From the NCBI RefSeq assembly GCF_900116905.1, contig NZ_FPCG01000011.1, forward strand, positions 53,228 through 117,227: a stretch of DNA of 64,000 bases. Direction: 5' to 3'. Shown piece by piece: positions 17,384-27,317 of this stretch. Under the pieces are notes generated by a model. That model made no database searches. It saw nothing but the letters and a program-made list of their open reading frames with translations, and was not told the origin of the DNA. The position numbers and the translations under genes are program-made. This DNA comes from Micrococcus terreus. GTDB taxonomy: Bacteria > Actinomycetota > Actinomycetes > Actinomycetales > Micrococcaceae. Position 1 is the stretch's first letter, and the number at the start of each line of letters is the position of its first letter.

Positions 17384-17998
17384 ATGTCCAGGCCCGTTCC
17401 CAGCGCTCCCAAGCGCACGCCACTCACCGCCGCGGTGGGTCGTCGTGTGCCGCGTCGGCCTGACCAGAACGGCCCGAACGGCGGCTCAGGTGACCATGGG
17501 TCCGGCCAGCACAGCTCTCTTCCCACGGTGGAGGAGGTCTCGGCCGGAGGCCTGGTGATCCGCCGCCAGAACAGCCGTCTGGAGGTCGCCATCATCGCCC
17601 GGTACAACCGCGGCGGACGGCTGGAGTGGTGCCTGCCCAAGGGCCATCCGGAGGGTGAGGAGAACCACGAGGAAGCGGCCGTACGCGAGGTGGAGGAGGA
17701 GACCGGCATCGCCGGGGAGATCCTGGCCCCGCTGGGCTCCATCGACTACTGGTTCACCGTGACCAGCCATCGCGTGCACAAGACCGTGCACCACTTCCTG
17801 CTCCAGGCCACCGGCGGCGAACTCACCACGGAGAACGATCCTGACCACGAGGCCGTGGACGTCGCCTGGGTCGAGCTGGATCGCCTCAACGCCAAGCTCT
17901 CCTTCCCCAACGAGCGCCGGATCGTGGACTTGGCCCGCCAGGTCCTGCCGGACCACCTGGAGGCCTTTCCAGACGACGGCCAGGGCACCTCGCGGTGA
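17384..17998 (+). CDS. Nudix hydrolase
   Basis: A 204-residue hydrolase of nucleoside-diphosphate-linked compounds. The Nudix box is complete at about residues 86–108 (GHPEGEENHEEAAVREVEEE followed by TG). The N-terminal 50 residues are basic and low in complexity. The gene overlaps murJ by a GTGA start/stop, as in mycobacteria, where the Nudix gene precedes mviN. The substrate is unknown. The 3' end contains a one-mismatch copy of the 13-mer (17968–17980). Another ATG three codons upstream is possible. Confidence 0.88.
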   Translation: MSRPVPSAPKRTPLTAAVGRRVPRRPDQNGPNGGSGDHGSGQHSSLPTVEEVSAGGLVIRRQNSRLEVAIIARYNRGGRLEWCLPKGHPEGEENHEEAAVREVEEETGIAGEILAPLGSIDYWFTVTSHRVHKTVHHFLLQATGGELTTENDPDHEAVDVAWVELDRLNAKLSFPNERRIVDLARQVLPDHLEAFPDDGQGTSR

Positions 17999-19770
17999 CC
18001 GCCACCTCCTCCACGGGTCGGCAGGACGGACCCGGTACTGCTGAACGCGCCACCGAACAGTACGATCCCGGGAACCACTCCGCGAAGGCCACCGCCAAGG
18101 CCAGCGCGATCATGGCCGCCGGCACGCTCATCTCCCGGGTGCTCGGATTCGTGCGCAACGCCCTGTTGGCCGTGGCCATCGGCTCCACCGCGCTCGTGGC
18201 GGACATCTTCGAGTCGGCCAACACCATCCCGAACATCATCTACATGCTGCTGGCCGGCGGCGTGTTCAACGTGGTGCTGGTCCCGCAGCTGATCAAGGCC
18301 GCCAAGGCACCGGACCGGGGAGCGGACTACACCTCACGGCTGGTCACCCTGGCCGCCCTGGTGATGCTGGGGTTCACCGTGGTGATCACCCTGTGCGCCG
18401 CACCGCTGATGAGCGTGCTGACCAAGGACTGGACGCCCGGCATGCTCGCCCTGGGCACCGCATTCGCCCTGTGGACGCTGCCGCAGATCCTGTTCTACGG
18501 GCTGTACGCGGTGATCGGCCAGGTGCTCAACGCCCACGGACGCTTCGGCGCCTACATGTGGGCCCCGGTGGTGAACAACATCGTGGCGATCGCCGTGATC
18601 GCCACCTACCTGGTCATGTTCGGTCGGTACGCCGCCGGGCAGGACCAGCTCACCGAGTGGTCCACCCAGCAGACCGTGATCCTGGCCGGCGGGCACACCC
18701 TCGGGGTGGTCCTGCAGGCGCTGGTGCTGTTCGGGCCGCTCAAGCGCCTGGGCCTGGGGCTGCGCCCGAAGTTCGGCTGGAAGGGCATGGGGCTGCGCTC
18801 CACGGGGCGGCTGGCGGGGTACACCCTGATCACCATGGTGGTCGGCAATGTGGTGAACCTGGCCCTGAACCGGCTCGTCACGGGGGCCACGGCGGCCCGG
18901 TCCGCCGGTGAGACTCCCGGGCCTGAGGCGTCCACCGCCATGGCGGAGGCGGCCATCCCCGGCCTGTACGCCCTGAACACCGCCCAGCTGATCACCGTGC
19001 TGCCGCACTCGGTGTTCGTGCTCTCGGTGGCCACGGTGCTGTTCAACCAGCTGGCCCGGGCCATGGACAACGGGGACCTGGACTCCGCCCGGCGCACCAC
19101 CAGCCAGGGGCTGCGCACGTTTGCCGTGCCCATGATGTTCGCGCTGGTGGTCGTCCTGGTCCTGGCCGGTCCCATGGGCCGGATCTTCGCCAGCTCGGCC
19201 TCCACCGCCACCGCCTCGGGCGTGGCCATCGGCCAGCTGCTGGTCCTGCTGGCCCTGGGCATGCCCTTCCGGTCCGCCCACATCTATCTGACCCGGGTGT
19301 TCTACGCCGCGGAGAACGCCCGGATGCCCATGATCATCCAGGTCCTGATCGCCGGCATCAGCCTGATCCTGGCCTACGTGGCCTCCCTGATGCTGCCGAA
19401 CTGGTCCTTGGCCTACCTGATGGTCAGCATCTTCACCGTCTTCCACGTGGTGCAGTTCGCCATCACCCACACCCTGGTGGTGCGTCACTTCGGGGACTAC
19501 GGCTTCGGTCAGGTGGTGGACACCTACGTCCGCACCGGCCTGGTGGCCCTCGTCTCAGGGGTGGCCGGCGGGGCTGTGCTGTGGCTGATGGGCGGATTCT
19601 CCAACGGATTCGCGTGGACCTCCATCCTCACCGCCGTGGTGACCTGCGCCGTCGTCGGGCTGGTCATGCTGGTGGTGTACCTGGTCATCCTGCGGCTGAT
19701 CCGGCTGCCGGAGCTGATGTCCTTCCTGGGGCCGCTCCTGCGGCGCGTGCCAGCACTCTCTGGCCGCTGA
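17995..19770 (+). CDS. murJ: Lipid II flippase MurJ (MviN)
   Basis: Moves lipid-linked peptidoglycan precursors across the cytoplasmic membrane. The 591-residue polytopic protein has about 14 hydrophobic helices, beginning around MAAGTLISRVLGFVRNALLAV, with the conserved NTIPNIIYMLLAGG and LPQILFYGLYAVIGQVLNAH segments. In Mycobacterium the homologue is fused to a pseudokinase and an extracellular domain. Here the protein stops after the MurJ part and those modules are the next gene. The start GTG overlaps the Nudix stop. Confidence 0.95.
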   Translation: MTATSSTGRQDGPGTAERATEQYDPGNHSAKATAKASAIMAAGTLISRVLGFVRNALLAVAIGSTALVADIFESANTIPNIIYMLLAGGVFNVVLVPQLIKAAKAPDRGADYTSRLVTLAALVMLGFTVVITLCAAPLMSVLTKDWTPGMLALGTAFALWTLPQILFYGLYAVIGQVLNAHGRFGAYMWAPVVNNIVAIAVIATYLVMFGRYAAGQDQLTEWSTQQTVILAGGHTLGVVLQALVLFGPLKRLGLGLRPKFGWKGMGLRSTGRLAGYTLITMVVGNVVNLALNRLVTGATAARSAGETPGPEASTAMAEAAIPGLYALNTAQLITVLPHSVFVLSVATVLFNQLARAMDNGDLDSARRTTSQGLRTFAVPMMFALVVVLVLAGPMGRIFASSASTATASGVAIGQLLVLLALGMPFRSAHIYLTRVFYAAENARMPMIIQVLIAGISLILAYVASLMLPNWSLAYLMVSIFTVFHVVQFAITHTLVVRHFGDYGFGQVVDTYVRTGLVALVSGVAGGAVLWLMGGFSNGFAWTSILTAVVTCAVVGLVMLVVYLVILRLIRLPELMSFLGPLLRRVPALSGR

Positions 19771-19939
19771 GGCCCTCGTCGCCGCAGATTTCTGCGGTGC
19801 CCCTCAGGCGTGTCGGCGGTTCACCGGCCACCTCAAGGTCCCTGCGCCGTAGCATGGACCCGACCGTACTCCCGGGTCAGCCGCCCTGTGCCAGCACCAG
19901 CGCATGGGCCCAGCCCGGGCCACCCACTGGAGGAGCATC

Positions 19940-21841
19940 GTGCCGCAGCCCATTGAAGAGGGGACCGTACTCGGAGGCCGCTACCGGGTCACTGGACATG
20001 TGGTCACCTCAGCGGATCAGGACATGGTCCTGGAGGGCCGCGACCAGGTCCTGAATCGCGATGTCACCATCCTCGTGGCCTCTGCCCAGCACGCTGCTCA
20101 GGTGGCCACCTCGGCCCGCGAACTGGCCACGGGGGAACGGACCGGGGAGATCCAGGTCCTGGACCTGGGTCTGAGCGACGGCCGCACCTACCTGATCGCC
20201 AGCGGGGACTCGCGCACCCAGGAGATGCTCGATCTCGCTCAGGCCCAGCAGGTCTATGTGGAGCCCTTCTACACGGACACCCTGGGCTCTGAGCTCTTCG
20301 GGGAGTCCCGGACCTATGAACCGCAGGTCTACGAGGACGACGACGACTACTACTCGGACCTGGACGCTCCGGTCGCCCAGGAGGAGACATCCCAGCGTCG
20401 TCCCAAGTTCCTCAATCGCATCTCCGAGCAGCTCAACCGTCGGCTCGGCACCGCTGACGGCGCGGCCGGGGCCGGCGCCGCCGGAGCGGGGACCGCGGCT
20501 GCTGCCGCCTCCACGTCCTCTCCCGACGACGGCTCGGTCACCGGAGAGCACCCGCTCGCCTCGGGTGCCACGCAGCGGCGCTACGACGAGGAGTTCCCAC
20601 TGCCGGAGCAGGTCGAGGATGACATCGACGCTGCCGCCGAGGACGAGCACGCCCAGCAGACCGAGCCGGACACGCCGGACCAGGACGCCGAGCTGCCCCG
20701 CCAGAAGGACCACTCGGACAAGGTGACCGTGTGGGAGGACGAACCGGAGGCCGCACCCGAGTCCGCCGAGGACGGTGGTCTGGCCGCTGAGCCGGACCGG
20801 CAGGCCGAGGACGACTCCTTCGACGAGTCGGTGATCGACCCTGCGCCGGAGGCGCCAGCCGTCCACGGTGCACCTGAGGTCAGCTCAGACCCGGATCCGG
20901 ACGAGGACCAGACCACGGACCGTGCCCAGCGCCCCACGGAGGACGGTGTCGGGCTCGCTGCCGGTGGGACCGCGCTGGCCGCAGGGGCCGCTGCCGCGGG
21001 AGCCGGGTCTTCGCGTGCGTCCTGGGGCGACTTCCTGCGTGGGGGCTCCTCCTCGGAACGTTCTGCCGAGCAGGATGCCCAGACGGTGGAGGACTCCGGC
21101 CCCGAGCACAGCGGGGAGCAGCCTGACCGGCCCGTCGCCCCGGTTCAGGACACGGATGAGGACTACCAGTACGCCGATGACGAGGACCGGGATCGGCCCG
21201 GTGCCGCACGGTGGCTGATGGCTGGCATCCTGGCCCTGCTGCTCGTGCTGGCAGGGATCATCGCCTTCAACCTCCTGGGCAGCAACCTCTCGCCCACGGC
21301 GGGGCCCACCGATCAGCCCACACAGAGCGAGGAGTCGCCCACCCCCACTTCTTCCGAGGAGGCACCGACCTCCGATCTGCCCGCCCCGGCCATCGCCGGT
21401 GTGAGCCGATTCGTTCCGGACTCGCCGACCCTCAGCGCGGACACCGACTCCACGCTGCCCAACGCCATCGACGGCAACCCGGCCACGGCCTGGCAGACCT
21501 ACTCCTTCGCTCAGCCGACCTTCGGCGGGTACGCCACCTCCATGGCGCTCGTGGTCGAGCTGGAGGAGCCCAGCGCCGTGAATGAGCTGGCGATCACCCA
21601 GAACAGCGGTTCGGGCGGGTCCTTCTCGGTCCTGGTGGGGCCGAGCGAAGACATCTCCGAGGCCACACAGATCGCCGAGGGCTCCTTCACCGGACCGCAG
21701 ATCAGCATCCCGATCACCCAGGACGGCGGTCCTGCTGAGGGACAGTACGTCTTCATCAACTTCACGGAGCTGCCGCGTCTGGCCAATGGCACGGGGACCT
21801 TGCCGTATGGACTGCGTGTGGCTGAGGTCCAGGTCAACTGA
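19940..21841 (+). CDS. Membrane pseudokinase-like protein with extracellular beta-sandwich-like domain (detached MviN C-terminal half)
   Basis: A 633-residue protein. The first ~100 residues resemble a protein-kinase N-lobe (GTVLGGRYRVTGHVV...LNRDVTILV) but lack the catalytic Lys context and any HRD or DFG motif, so it should be inactive. A long acidic disordered region (about 110–420) follows, then one transmembrane helix (about 424–446) and an outer domain of about 185 residues resembling discoidin-like carbohydrate-binding folds (NAIDGNPATAWQTYSF). Mycobacterial MviN carries the same modules fused. There the phosphorylated pseudokinase recruits FhaA, which is also encoded here. GTG start with GGAGGAG upstream. 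Linker residues PDDG cover a 13-mer copy (20521). Confidence 0.82.
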   Translation: MPQPIEEGTVLGGRYRVTGHVVTSADQDMVLEGRDQVLNRDVTILVASAQHAAQVATSARELATGERTGEIQVLDLGLSDGRTYLIASGDSRTQEMLDLAQAQQVYVEPFYTDTLGSELFGESRTYEPQVYEDDDDYYSDLDAPVAQEETSQRRPKFLNRISEQLNRRLGTADGAAGAGAAGAGTAAAAASTSSPDDGSVTGEHPLASGATQRRYDEEFPLPEQVEDDIDAAAEDEHAQQTEPDTPDQDAELPRQKDHSDKVTVWEDEPEAAPESAEDGGLAAEPDRQAEDDSFDESVIDPAPEAPAVHGAPEVSSDPDPDEDQTTDRAQRPTEDGVGLAAGGTALAAGAAAAGAGSSRASWGDFLRGGSSSERSAEQDAQTVEDSGPEHSGEQPDRPVAPVQDTDEDYQYADDEDRDRPGAARWLMAGILALLLVLAGIIAFNLLGSNLSPTAGPTDQPTQSEESPTPTSSEEAPTSDLPAPAIAGVSRFVPDSPTLSADTDSTLPNAIDGNPATAWQTYSFAQPTFGGYATSMALVVELEEPSAVNELAITQNSGSGGSFSVLVGPSEDISEATQIAEGSFTGPQISIPITQDGGPAEGQYVFINFTELPRLANGTGTLPYGLRVAEVQVN

Positions 21842-21996
21842 TCTCCACGTCGTCCATCCAGCCGGCAGGTCATGCAGGATTCGCCCTGCCGATTCAGTGG
21901 TGGAATACAACCCGACGGCGGGCTGTTCCCTCCCAGTGAGAGCACTGTGCGAGGCCAGTCCGCCCTCGCCGTGTCCCCGACCCCGAAGGAACTGCT

Positions 21997-23004
21997 GTGA
22001 CCGAGGCTTCTCCCGCCACCCCTGATGTCCATGACGTCGTCATCATCGGCTCCGGCCCGGCCGGCTACACGGCCGCCATCTACACGGCCCGGGCCAATCT
22101 GAGCCCCATCGTCTTCGCCGGTTCGGTGACGGCCGGCGGCGAGCTGATGAACACCACGGACGTGGAGAACTTCCCGGGCTTCCCCGAAGGGATCATGGGC
22201 CCCGAGCTGATGGGGAACCTGGAGCAGCAGGCCAGCCGCTTCGGCGCCGACGTGCGCTATGAGGACGTCACCGAGGTGGACCTGGAGGCTCAGCCCAAGC
22301 GCATCGTGCTCGGCGACGGCACCGTGCACCACGCGCGAGCAGTCATCCTGGCCACGGGATCCGCCTACCGCGAGCTGGGCGTGGACGGGGAGAAGCGGTT
22401 CTCCGGGCACGGAGTCAGCTGGTGCGCCACCTGCGACGGCTTCTTCTTCAAGGACCAGAACATCGCCGTCGTCGGCGGCGGTGACTCCGCCATGGAGGAG
22501 GCCCTGTTCCTGACCAAGTTCGCCGACCAGGTCACGGTCATCCACCGCCGAGACTCGTTGCGTGCCTCCAAGATCATGGCCGACCGCGCGCTGGAGCACC
22601 CCAAGATCACCTTCCGATGGAACTCTGCTGTGACCTCCCTGGACGGGGAGGACAAGCTCAAGACCGTCCACCTGAAGGATCTGGTCACCGGCGAGGAGTC
22701 CTCGTTGGAGGTCACCGGCCTGTTCGTCGCCATCGGCAACGACCCGCGCACCGACCTGGTCAAGGACCAGGTCGAGCTCACCGATGAGGGAACCATCCGC
22801 ATCGAGCACCCGAGCTCCCGCACGTCCATCCCCGGTGTCTTCGCCGCCGGTGATGTCACCGACTCCACCTACCGTCAGGCCATCACGGCGGCTGGCTCCG
22901 GCTGCATCGCCGCCCAGGATGTGGAGCACTACCTGGCTGATCTCCAGGACGCCGAATCTGCGGGCGTCGTCCCGGATCCGGCCCAGGAGACCGTCGCCCA
23001 CTGA
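21997..23004 (+). CDS. trxB: Thioredoxin reductase
   Basis: NADPH-dependent flavoenzyme that reduces thioredoxin. The 335-residue protein shows the FAD motif GSGPAGYTAAIYTARA (about 13–28), the redox-active CATC (WCATCDG, about 145–148), the NADPH-binding GGGDSAMEEA and the C-terminal GVFAAGDV. The start is GTG with AAGGAA upstream. It is followed 45 bp later by trxA, the usual pair near the origin in Actinobacteria. Confidence 0.97.
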   Translation: MTEASPATPDVHDVVIIGSGPAGYTAAIYTARANLSPIVFAGSVTAGGELMNTTDVENFPGFPEGIMGPELMGNLEQQASRFGADVRYEDVTEVDLEAQPKRIVLGDGTVHHARAVILATGSAYRELGVDGEKRFSGHGVSWCATCDGFFFKDQNIAVVGGGDSAMEEALFLTKFADQVTVIHRRDSLRASKIMADRALEHPKITFRWNSAVTSLDGEDKLKTVHLKDLVTGEESSLEVTGLFVAIGNDPRTDLVKDQVELTDEGTIRIEHPSSRTSIPGVFAAGDVTDSTYRQAITAAGSGCIAAQDVEHYLADLQDAESAGVVPDPAQETVAH

Positions 23005-23048
23005 CCACGCCACACCGGCATCAGCACCCCATCTCCACAGGAGGAACC

Positions 23049-23372
23049 ATGAGCACCATCAACGTCACCGATCAGGACTTCCAGGAGAAGGTCCTGAACT
23101 CGGACAAGCCCGTCCTGGTCGATTTCTGGGCCGAGTGGTGCGGCCCCTGCCGCATGCTGGGACCTGTCCTGGAGAAGATGTCCGAGGAGCACGCCGAGAA
23201 GATCACCGTGGCCAAGCTGAATGTGGATGACAATCCTCAGACCGCCTCCACCTACGGCATCACCAGCATCCCCGCCGTCCTGGTGTTCCAGGGCGGAGAG
23301 AAGGTCGCCACCTCCATCGGCGCGAAGCCACAGCAGGCCCTGGAGTCCGAGTTCGCCCAGTACCTGGCCTGA
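23049..23372 (+). CDS. trxA: Thioredoxin
   Basis: Small dithiol electron carrier, 107 residues, with the active site WAEWCGPCRM near residue 31 and the cis-proline segment TSIPAVLVFQGGE. It has an AGGAGGAACC ribosome site. It is the second gene of trxB–trxA, followed by a terminator shared with the convergent parB. Confidence 0.97.
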   Translation: MSTINVTDQDFQEKVLNSDKPVLVDFWAEWCGPCRMLGPVLEKMSEEHAEKITVAKLNVDDNPQTASTYGITSIPAVLVFQGGEKVATSIGAKPQQALESEFAQYLA

Positions 23373-23402
23373 TCATCTGATCCAGACCAGGATCTCCACA
23401 GC

Positions 23403-23434
23403 AGAAGGGACCGCTCTCCGGAGCGGTCCCTTCT
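23403..23434. terminator. Bidirectional terminator between trxA and parB
   Basis: Perfect 14-bp arms (23403–23416 and 23421–23434) with a 4-base loop, centred between convergent genes. Confidence 0.85.
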
Positions 23435-23449
23435 CTGCGTGGTCTGAGG

Positions 23450-24841
23450 TCAGTCCTGGCTGTCTCGGCTCGAGGGCTGGATCAGCCCCATGATCCTGTG
23501 CAGATCCTCCACCGAGGCGAAGTCGATGGCGATCTTGCCCTTCCGTGCACCGAGCGTGATCTTGACCGTGGTGTCCAATTCGTCCGTCAAGGAGTTCGCC
23601 CAGTAGTCCAGACGCTCATGCCGCTGAGTGGACCGAGCACGCTGAGGGGTCTTCGGCTGACGGAGGCCACTCTCCATCGCCACCATCTCCTCCGTGGCAC
23701 GGACCGAGAGCCCTTCAGACACGATCTTCTGGGCCAGACGTTCCATCTCTGCCGGGTCGGTCAGGGACAGCAGTGCCCGAGCGTGCCCCGCAGACAGGAC
23801 TCCAGACGCAACCCTGCGCTGGACCAAGGGGGGCAGCTTCATCAGGCGCAGAGTGTTGGAGATCTGCGGCCGAGAACGACCGATGCGGGCAGAGAGCTCA
23901 TCCTGCGTGCAGTCGAAATCCTCCAACAGCTGTTGGTAGGCGGCTGCCTCTTCCAGGGGATTGAGCTGGCTGCGGTGAAGGTTCTCCAGGAGTGCATCTC
24001 GCAACAGATCCTCATCCGAGGTGTGCCGGATGATCGCCGGAATCTCCTGAAGGCCGGCCTTCTGGGAGGCCCGCCAACGGCGCTCGCCCATGACCAGTTC
24101 GTAAGGGTTATCTCCTGGGACAGGTCTGACGACGACAGGCTGAAGTAGGCCGACCTCCCTGATGGAGGCGACCAGCTCATCCATGTCGTCCTCGTCGAAG
24201 ACCTCGCGTGGCTGTCGCGGATTCGGATGAATGTCGCCGACCGGGAGAGAGCGGAGCTCCGAACCATCCGGTAGAACCCCGCCCTGACCCGATCCGACAG
24301 TGTCTCTGCTCGTTGACGACGTCGCGCCCTCGTCAACATCAACCTTTTCAGTGTTCCTGTTCGTCTTGCGGCCCCCGGAGAGCAGGGCGTCCGCAGCCGC
24401 AGAGGTCCTGTTCCGGGGGATGCTGATGTCGGGAACTGATCGCCGTCCTCTGGACTTGGTCCCTTCGGCAGCTGTGGTCCGTTGCTGTCCACTTCGGGAA
24501 TCGCCATCAACCCGCTCCGGGAAGAACACGTCCACCGGCCGTCTCGTTTCACGTGGAACATTCGTTGCTCCCGACTGGCCCTGCTTCAAGTATCGCGAAG
24601 CGACCTCATGCACCTCAGCTTGAGTGGACCCCTCAGGCGCTCCTGGATGCTCGTCTACTGCCTCGACCTGCTCCTCAACGTGCTCGGGCGTCGGGTCAGC
24701 AGGAGAGGTCTCCGGAGTATGCTTCGTGCCGCCGGCGTCACTCGTGTCAGCGTCCTCGAGAGGCGGGGTCGCTTCCTCCGTGTTCTGGATGAGGGCACTG
24801 AGGCCACGCCCCAGGCCACGACGATTCTTCTTCACGGACAC
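23450..24841 (-). CDS. parB: Chromosome partitioning protein ParB
   Basis: ParB binds parS, loads as a CTP-dependent clamp, and segregates the origin together with ParA. The 463-residue protein starts [18 protein letters not shown], typical of the family. It then has about 170 residues of charged, Thr/Ser-rich disordered sequence before the [15 protein letters not shown] / [14 protein letters not shown]-binding region (about 205–275), the [19 protein letters not shown] segment, helix-turn-helix and C-terminal dimer domain. Most ParBs are near 300–380 residues, so the insertion is unusual. The GTG start is chosen for AGAGGAG 5 bases upstream. A parS-like site lies inside the inserted region. 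Confidence 0.95.
   Translation of the reverse strand: MSVKKNRRGLGRGLSALIQNTEEATPPLEDADTSDAGGTKHTPETSPADPTPEHVEEQVEAVDEHPGAPEGSTQAEVHEVASRYLKQGQSGATNVPRETRRPVDVFFPERVDGDSRSGQQRTTAAEGTKSRGRRSVPDISIPRNRTSAAADALLSGGRKTNRNTEKVDVDEGATSSTSRDTVGSGQGGVLPDGSELRSLPVGDIHPNPRQPREVFDEDDMDELVASIREVGLLQPVVVRPVPGDNPYELVMGERRWRASQKAGLQEIPAIIRHTSDEDLLRDALLENLHRSQLNPLEEAAAYQQLLEDFDCTQDELSARIGRSRPQISNTLRLMKLPPLVQRRVASGVLSAGHARALLSLTDPAEMERLAQKIVSEGLSVRATEEMVAMESGLRQPKTPQRARSTQRHERLDYWANSLTDELDTTVKITLGARKGKIAIDFASVEDLHRIMGLIQPSSRDSQD
24545..24560. other. parS-like site inside parB
   Basis: CGTTTCACGTGGAACA differs from the palindromic consensus TGTTTCACGTGAAACA at two positions. It lies within the coding sequence of parB's disordered insertion. 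Confidence 0.75.
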
Positions 24842-26338
24842 AGATACTCCTCTTTCGATCAACGACTGTTCCAGTCTACGTCTGTTTCACGTGAAACTGC
24901 ACCCATTGATACGGAGCGACAGTGTTATTCGGTTGAGGAAAGGAACTAGCACTGATCACTTCTGGACTTCGTCGACGACGTAGTATCCGTGATTGTTCTT
25001 CCTCGCAGCAGGCAGGCAGTCTGGGCTCGAAGCAGCTGGCCTTGTCGGTCTCCATCCCTCATCCAGCACCTTGGATGCTGTCAGAGCATTCGTACTCATG
25101 GTGAGAATGTTTCACGTGGAACGGGTGGAAGCTGGACCGGCGACGGAGAGGCGACTGGCAACTGAGTGAACACTCCACTGCTTCCTGCACACGTTCGTCG
25201 ACCGTTCTCCGCGGCGACCAGATGCTCTGAACGAAGTCATCTGCTGCCCCTACGAACACATCGCCACATTCGGCGGTTTCACGAGAAACACGCTCACGTC
25301 ACTCCGAACTCCTGTCAGGCGGTCGACAGATCTCCTCCTCCACTATCAGGCGTGCATTCGGAGGTGAGGGGACATCACTGATGCAGTGCGCCAGAACAAC
25401 GGCGTCGTGTAGTGGACGCGAGTACCGTTTCACGTGAAACTGAACGAGACATGGAGTGTCATGGAATGTACTTCAGCACTAGCGGGTGGCTCCTCATGTT
25501 GGAGAGCTGTTCGAACACGAGGCATCACGCGCAATCAGTGTCATGCGTAAGGTGACGACCAGGGTCAGGGCAATGTACCGACGTTGTGAAGCTTTGGCCT
25601 GACCGTTTCACGTGAAACCCTATCGTCAGTCCTCGTGAGAGACAGCAGGACCCTAGAGCACCGTGTGCCCCCGGCCTCACTAGGTCGTCAAGGATGCCCT
25701 CTCCAACCATCCGCTCGTTCGAATGGGCTGATCACCCCAGATGCCTTCACCCATCGCCGGGCAATCACGGACTACGCTCCCGGTGTGAGAACCGCCTGAA
25801 GCCGGCAGTGCTGTGGTCGTGTGTTTCACGTGAAACGGAGCATCAATCCATACGTTGGTCTCGAACCCATAGGGCCTGAAGAACCCTCGACAAAGACACT
25901 GCGGTATCGCGTTTCACGTAAAACCCTGCGCCTTAACTCGACGAGATCAGACCGCGGGCGGCCGTTCCACGTGAAACCGAGAGATCGGCGGAATCTCGGA
26001 TGAGGTGACATCCATCGGCAGGCAACAGTGGCAGGTGCTTCGCCCAGTGGAAAGCCGTCTGCCCGGAGAGGAACCTGGCCACGTGGACGACAAGACCACG
26101 ATCCGCCACCCACCGACCCGACCCACCCGTAGCCGACGAGGACGTCACAGCTGCCCTGCCGACATACGGGCATACCGTCACTGCGGACGTGCGACGCGCT
26201 CACCAAGATCCAGCGTTGTGGAATCGGCCACGAGACCCGACGAGGTCTGCAATGGGTCCAGGGTCGATCCATTCAGCACAGCGCCTGGATGATGGAGACA
26301 CCCAAAATCCGTTGATCTGAGCCCACGGAAGGCCCGGA
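24842..26338. other. parS cluster (centromere) in a 1.5-kb gene-free gap between parA and parB
   Basis: Eight parS-like 16-mers: 24883–24898, 25108–25123, 25275–25290 (core altered to ACGAGA), 25426–25441, 25604–25619, 25822–25837, 25910–25925 and 25963–25978. Four keep the full GTTTCACGTGAAAC core. ParB binds these and spreads to build the partition complex. No protein with convincing codon bias is seen: the short open frames contain the parS sites themselves. Base composition is less GC-rich than the surroundings. From about 25980 to 26338 there are no further sites and I recognise nothing else. ParA and ParB are usually adjacent in Actinobacteria, so this interposed centromere is noteworthy. 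Confidence 0.9.
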
Positions 26339-27292
26339 TCAACGACCGGCCGCGGCGCCCTTCTCGGCAATCTCAGCAGCGGCTTCGCGGTAGGAGAGAG
26401 CGCCTGCCGACTGAGGATCATAGGTCAGCACGGTCTGCTGGAAACTGGGGGCCTCGGAGATACGGATGTTCCGGGGGATGACAGCTGAGAGGACCTGGTC
26501 GGGGAAGTGCTCCCGGACCTCGTCGGCGACCTGAGATGCCAGGTTGGTACGCCCGTCGTACATCGTCAACAGAATGGTTGACACCTCAAGTGAAGAGTTG
26601 AGGTGCTTCTGGATCATGGTGATGTTCTTGAGCAGCTGAGACAGACCCTCGAGGGCGTAGTACTCAGTCTGAATGGGAATCAGGACCTCACCGGCGGCAA
26701 CGAACGCGTTCACCGTCAGCAACCCCAGACTCGGGGGACAGTCGATGAAGACATAGTCGATCCGCGGCATCCCCTGCTTCTCGCGGTGAGCGAAGTATTC
26801 CTTCAACGCCCTGGACAGCCGCTGCTCACGAGCCACCAAGGAGACCAGCTCGATCTCCGCCCCGGCCAGATCGATGGTGGCCGGTGCCACCACCAGCCCC
26901 TCCACATCAGGGCAGTCCTGCACGACCTCCGCCAGGGGGAGCTCATCGATCAACACGTCGTAGATGCTGTCCACCTCAGAGCTGTGCGGGATGGCCAGAG
27001 CAGTGGAGGCGTTGCCTTGAGGGTCGATGTCCACCACCAGCACGTTCATCCCAGCACGGGCGAGCGCTGCGGAGAGGTTCACCGTGGTCGTGGTCTTGCC
27101 GACACCACCCTTCTGATTCGACACAGTGATGATGCGGGTCGATGAAGGATGGGGAAGCCTCTTGCCGCGCAGCTTCTCGCGTCGACGATTCTCCTGAGCC
27201 AGCTCACGAGCCAGCGGGGTGCTGGCGTTCACCGACACTCCACCGAACTCACCGGTCTCAGCCGTCGGCGTGGTGTCCGAGTCATGCTCCAC
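26339..27292 (-). CDS. parA: Chromosome partitioning ATPase ParA
   Basis: Walker-type ATPase that moves ParB–parS complexes over the nucleoid. The 317-residue protein has a roughly 50-residue N-terminal extension, then TVSNQKGGVGKTTTTVNL (deviant Walker A with the signature lysine, about 57–74), VVDIDPQGNAS and FIDCPPSLGLLTVNA. It starts at GTG with AGGGAGGA 8 bases upstream. A hairpin lies between this site and rsmG, so parA may be expressed separately from the rsmG operon. Confidence 0.96.
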   Translation of the reverse strand: MEHDSDTTPTAETGEFGGVSVNASTPLARELAQENRRREKLRGKRLPHPSSTRIITVSNQKGGVGKTTTTVNLSAALARAGMNVLVVDIDPQGNASTALAIPHSSEVDSIYDVLIDELPLAEVVQDCPDVEGLVVAPATIDLAGAEIELVSLVAREQRLSRALKEYFAHREKQGMPRIDYVFIDCPPSLGLLTVNAFVAAGEVLIPIQTEYYALEGLSQLLKNITMIQKHLNSSLEVSTILLTMYDGRTNLASQVADEVREHFPDQVLSAVIPRNIRISEAPSFQQTVLTYDPQSAGALSYREAAAEIAEKGAAAGR

Positions 27293-27317
27293 AGGACAGA
27301 TCCTCCCTATGTCGGAT

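Noticed and set aside
25694..26272. Short open frames in the parS region
   Set aside because: They run across the palindromic parS sites, have no family resemblance and no good ribosome site.
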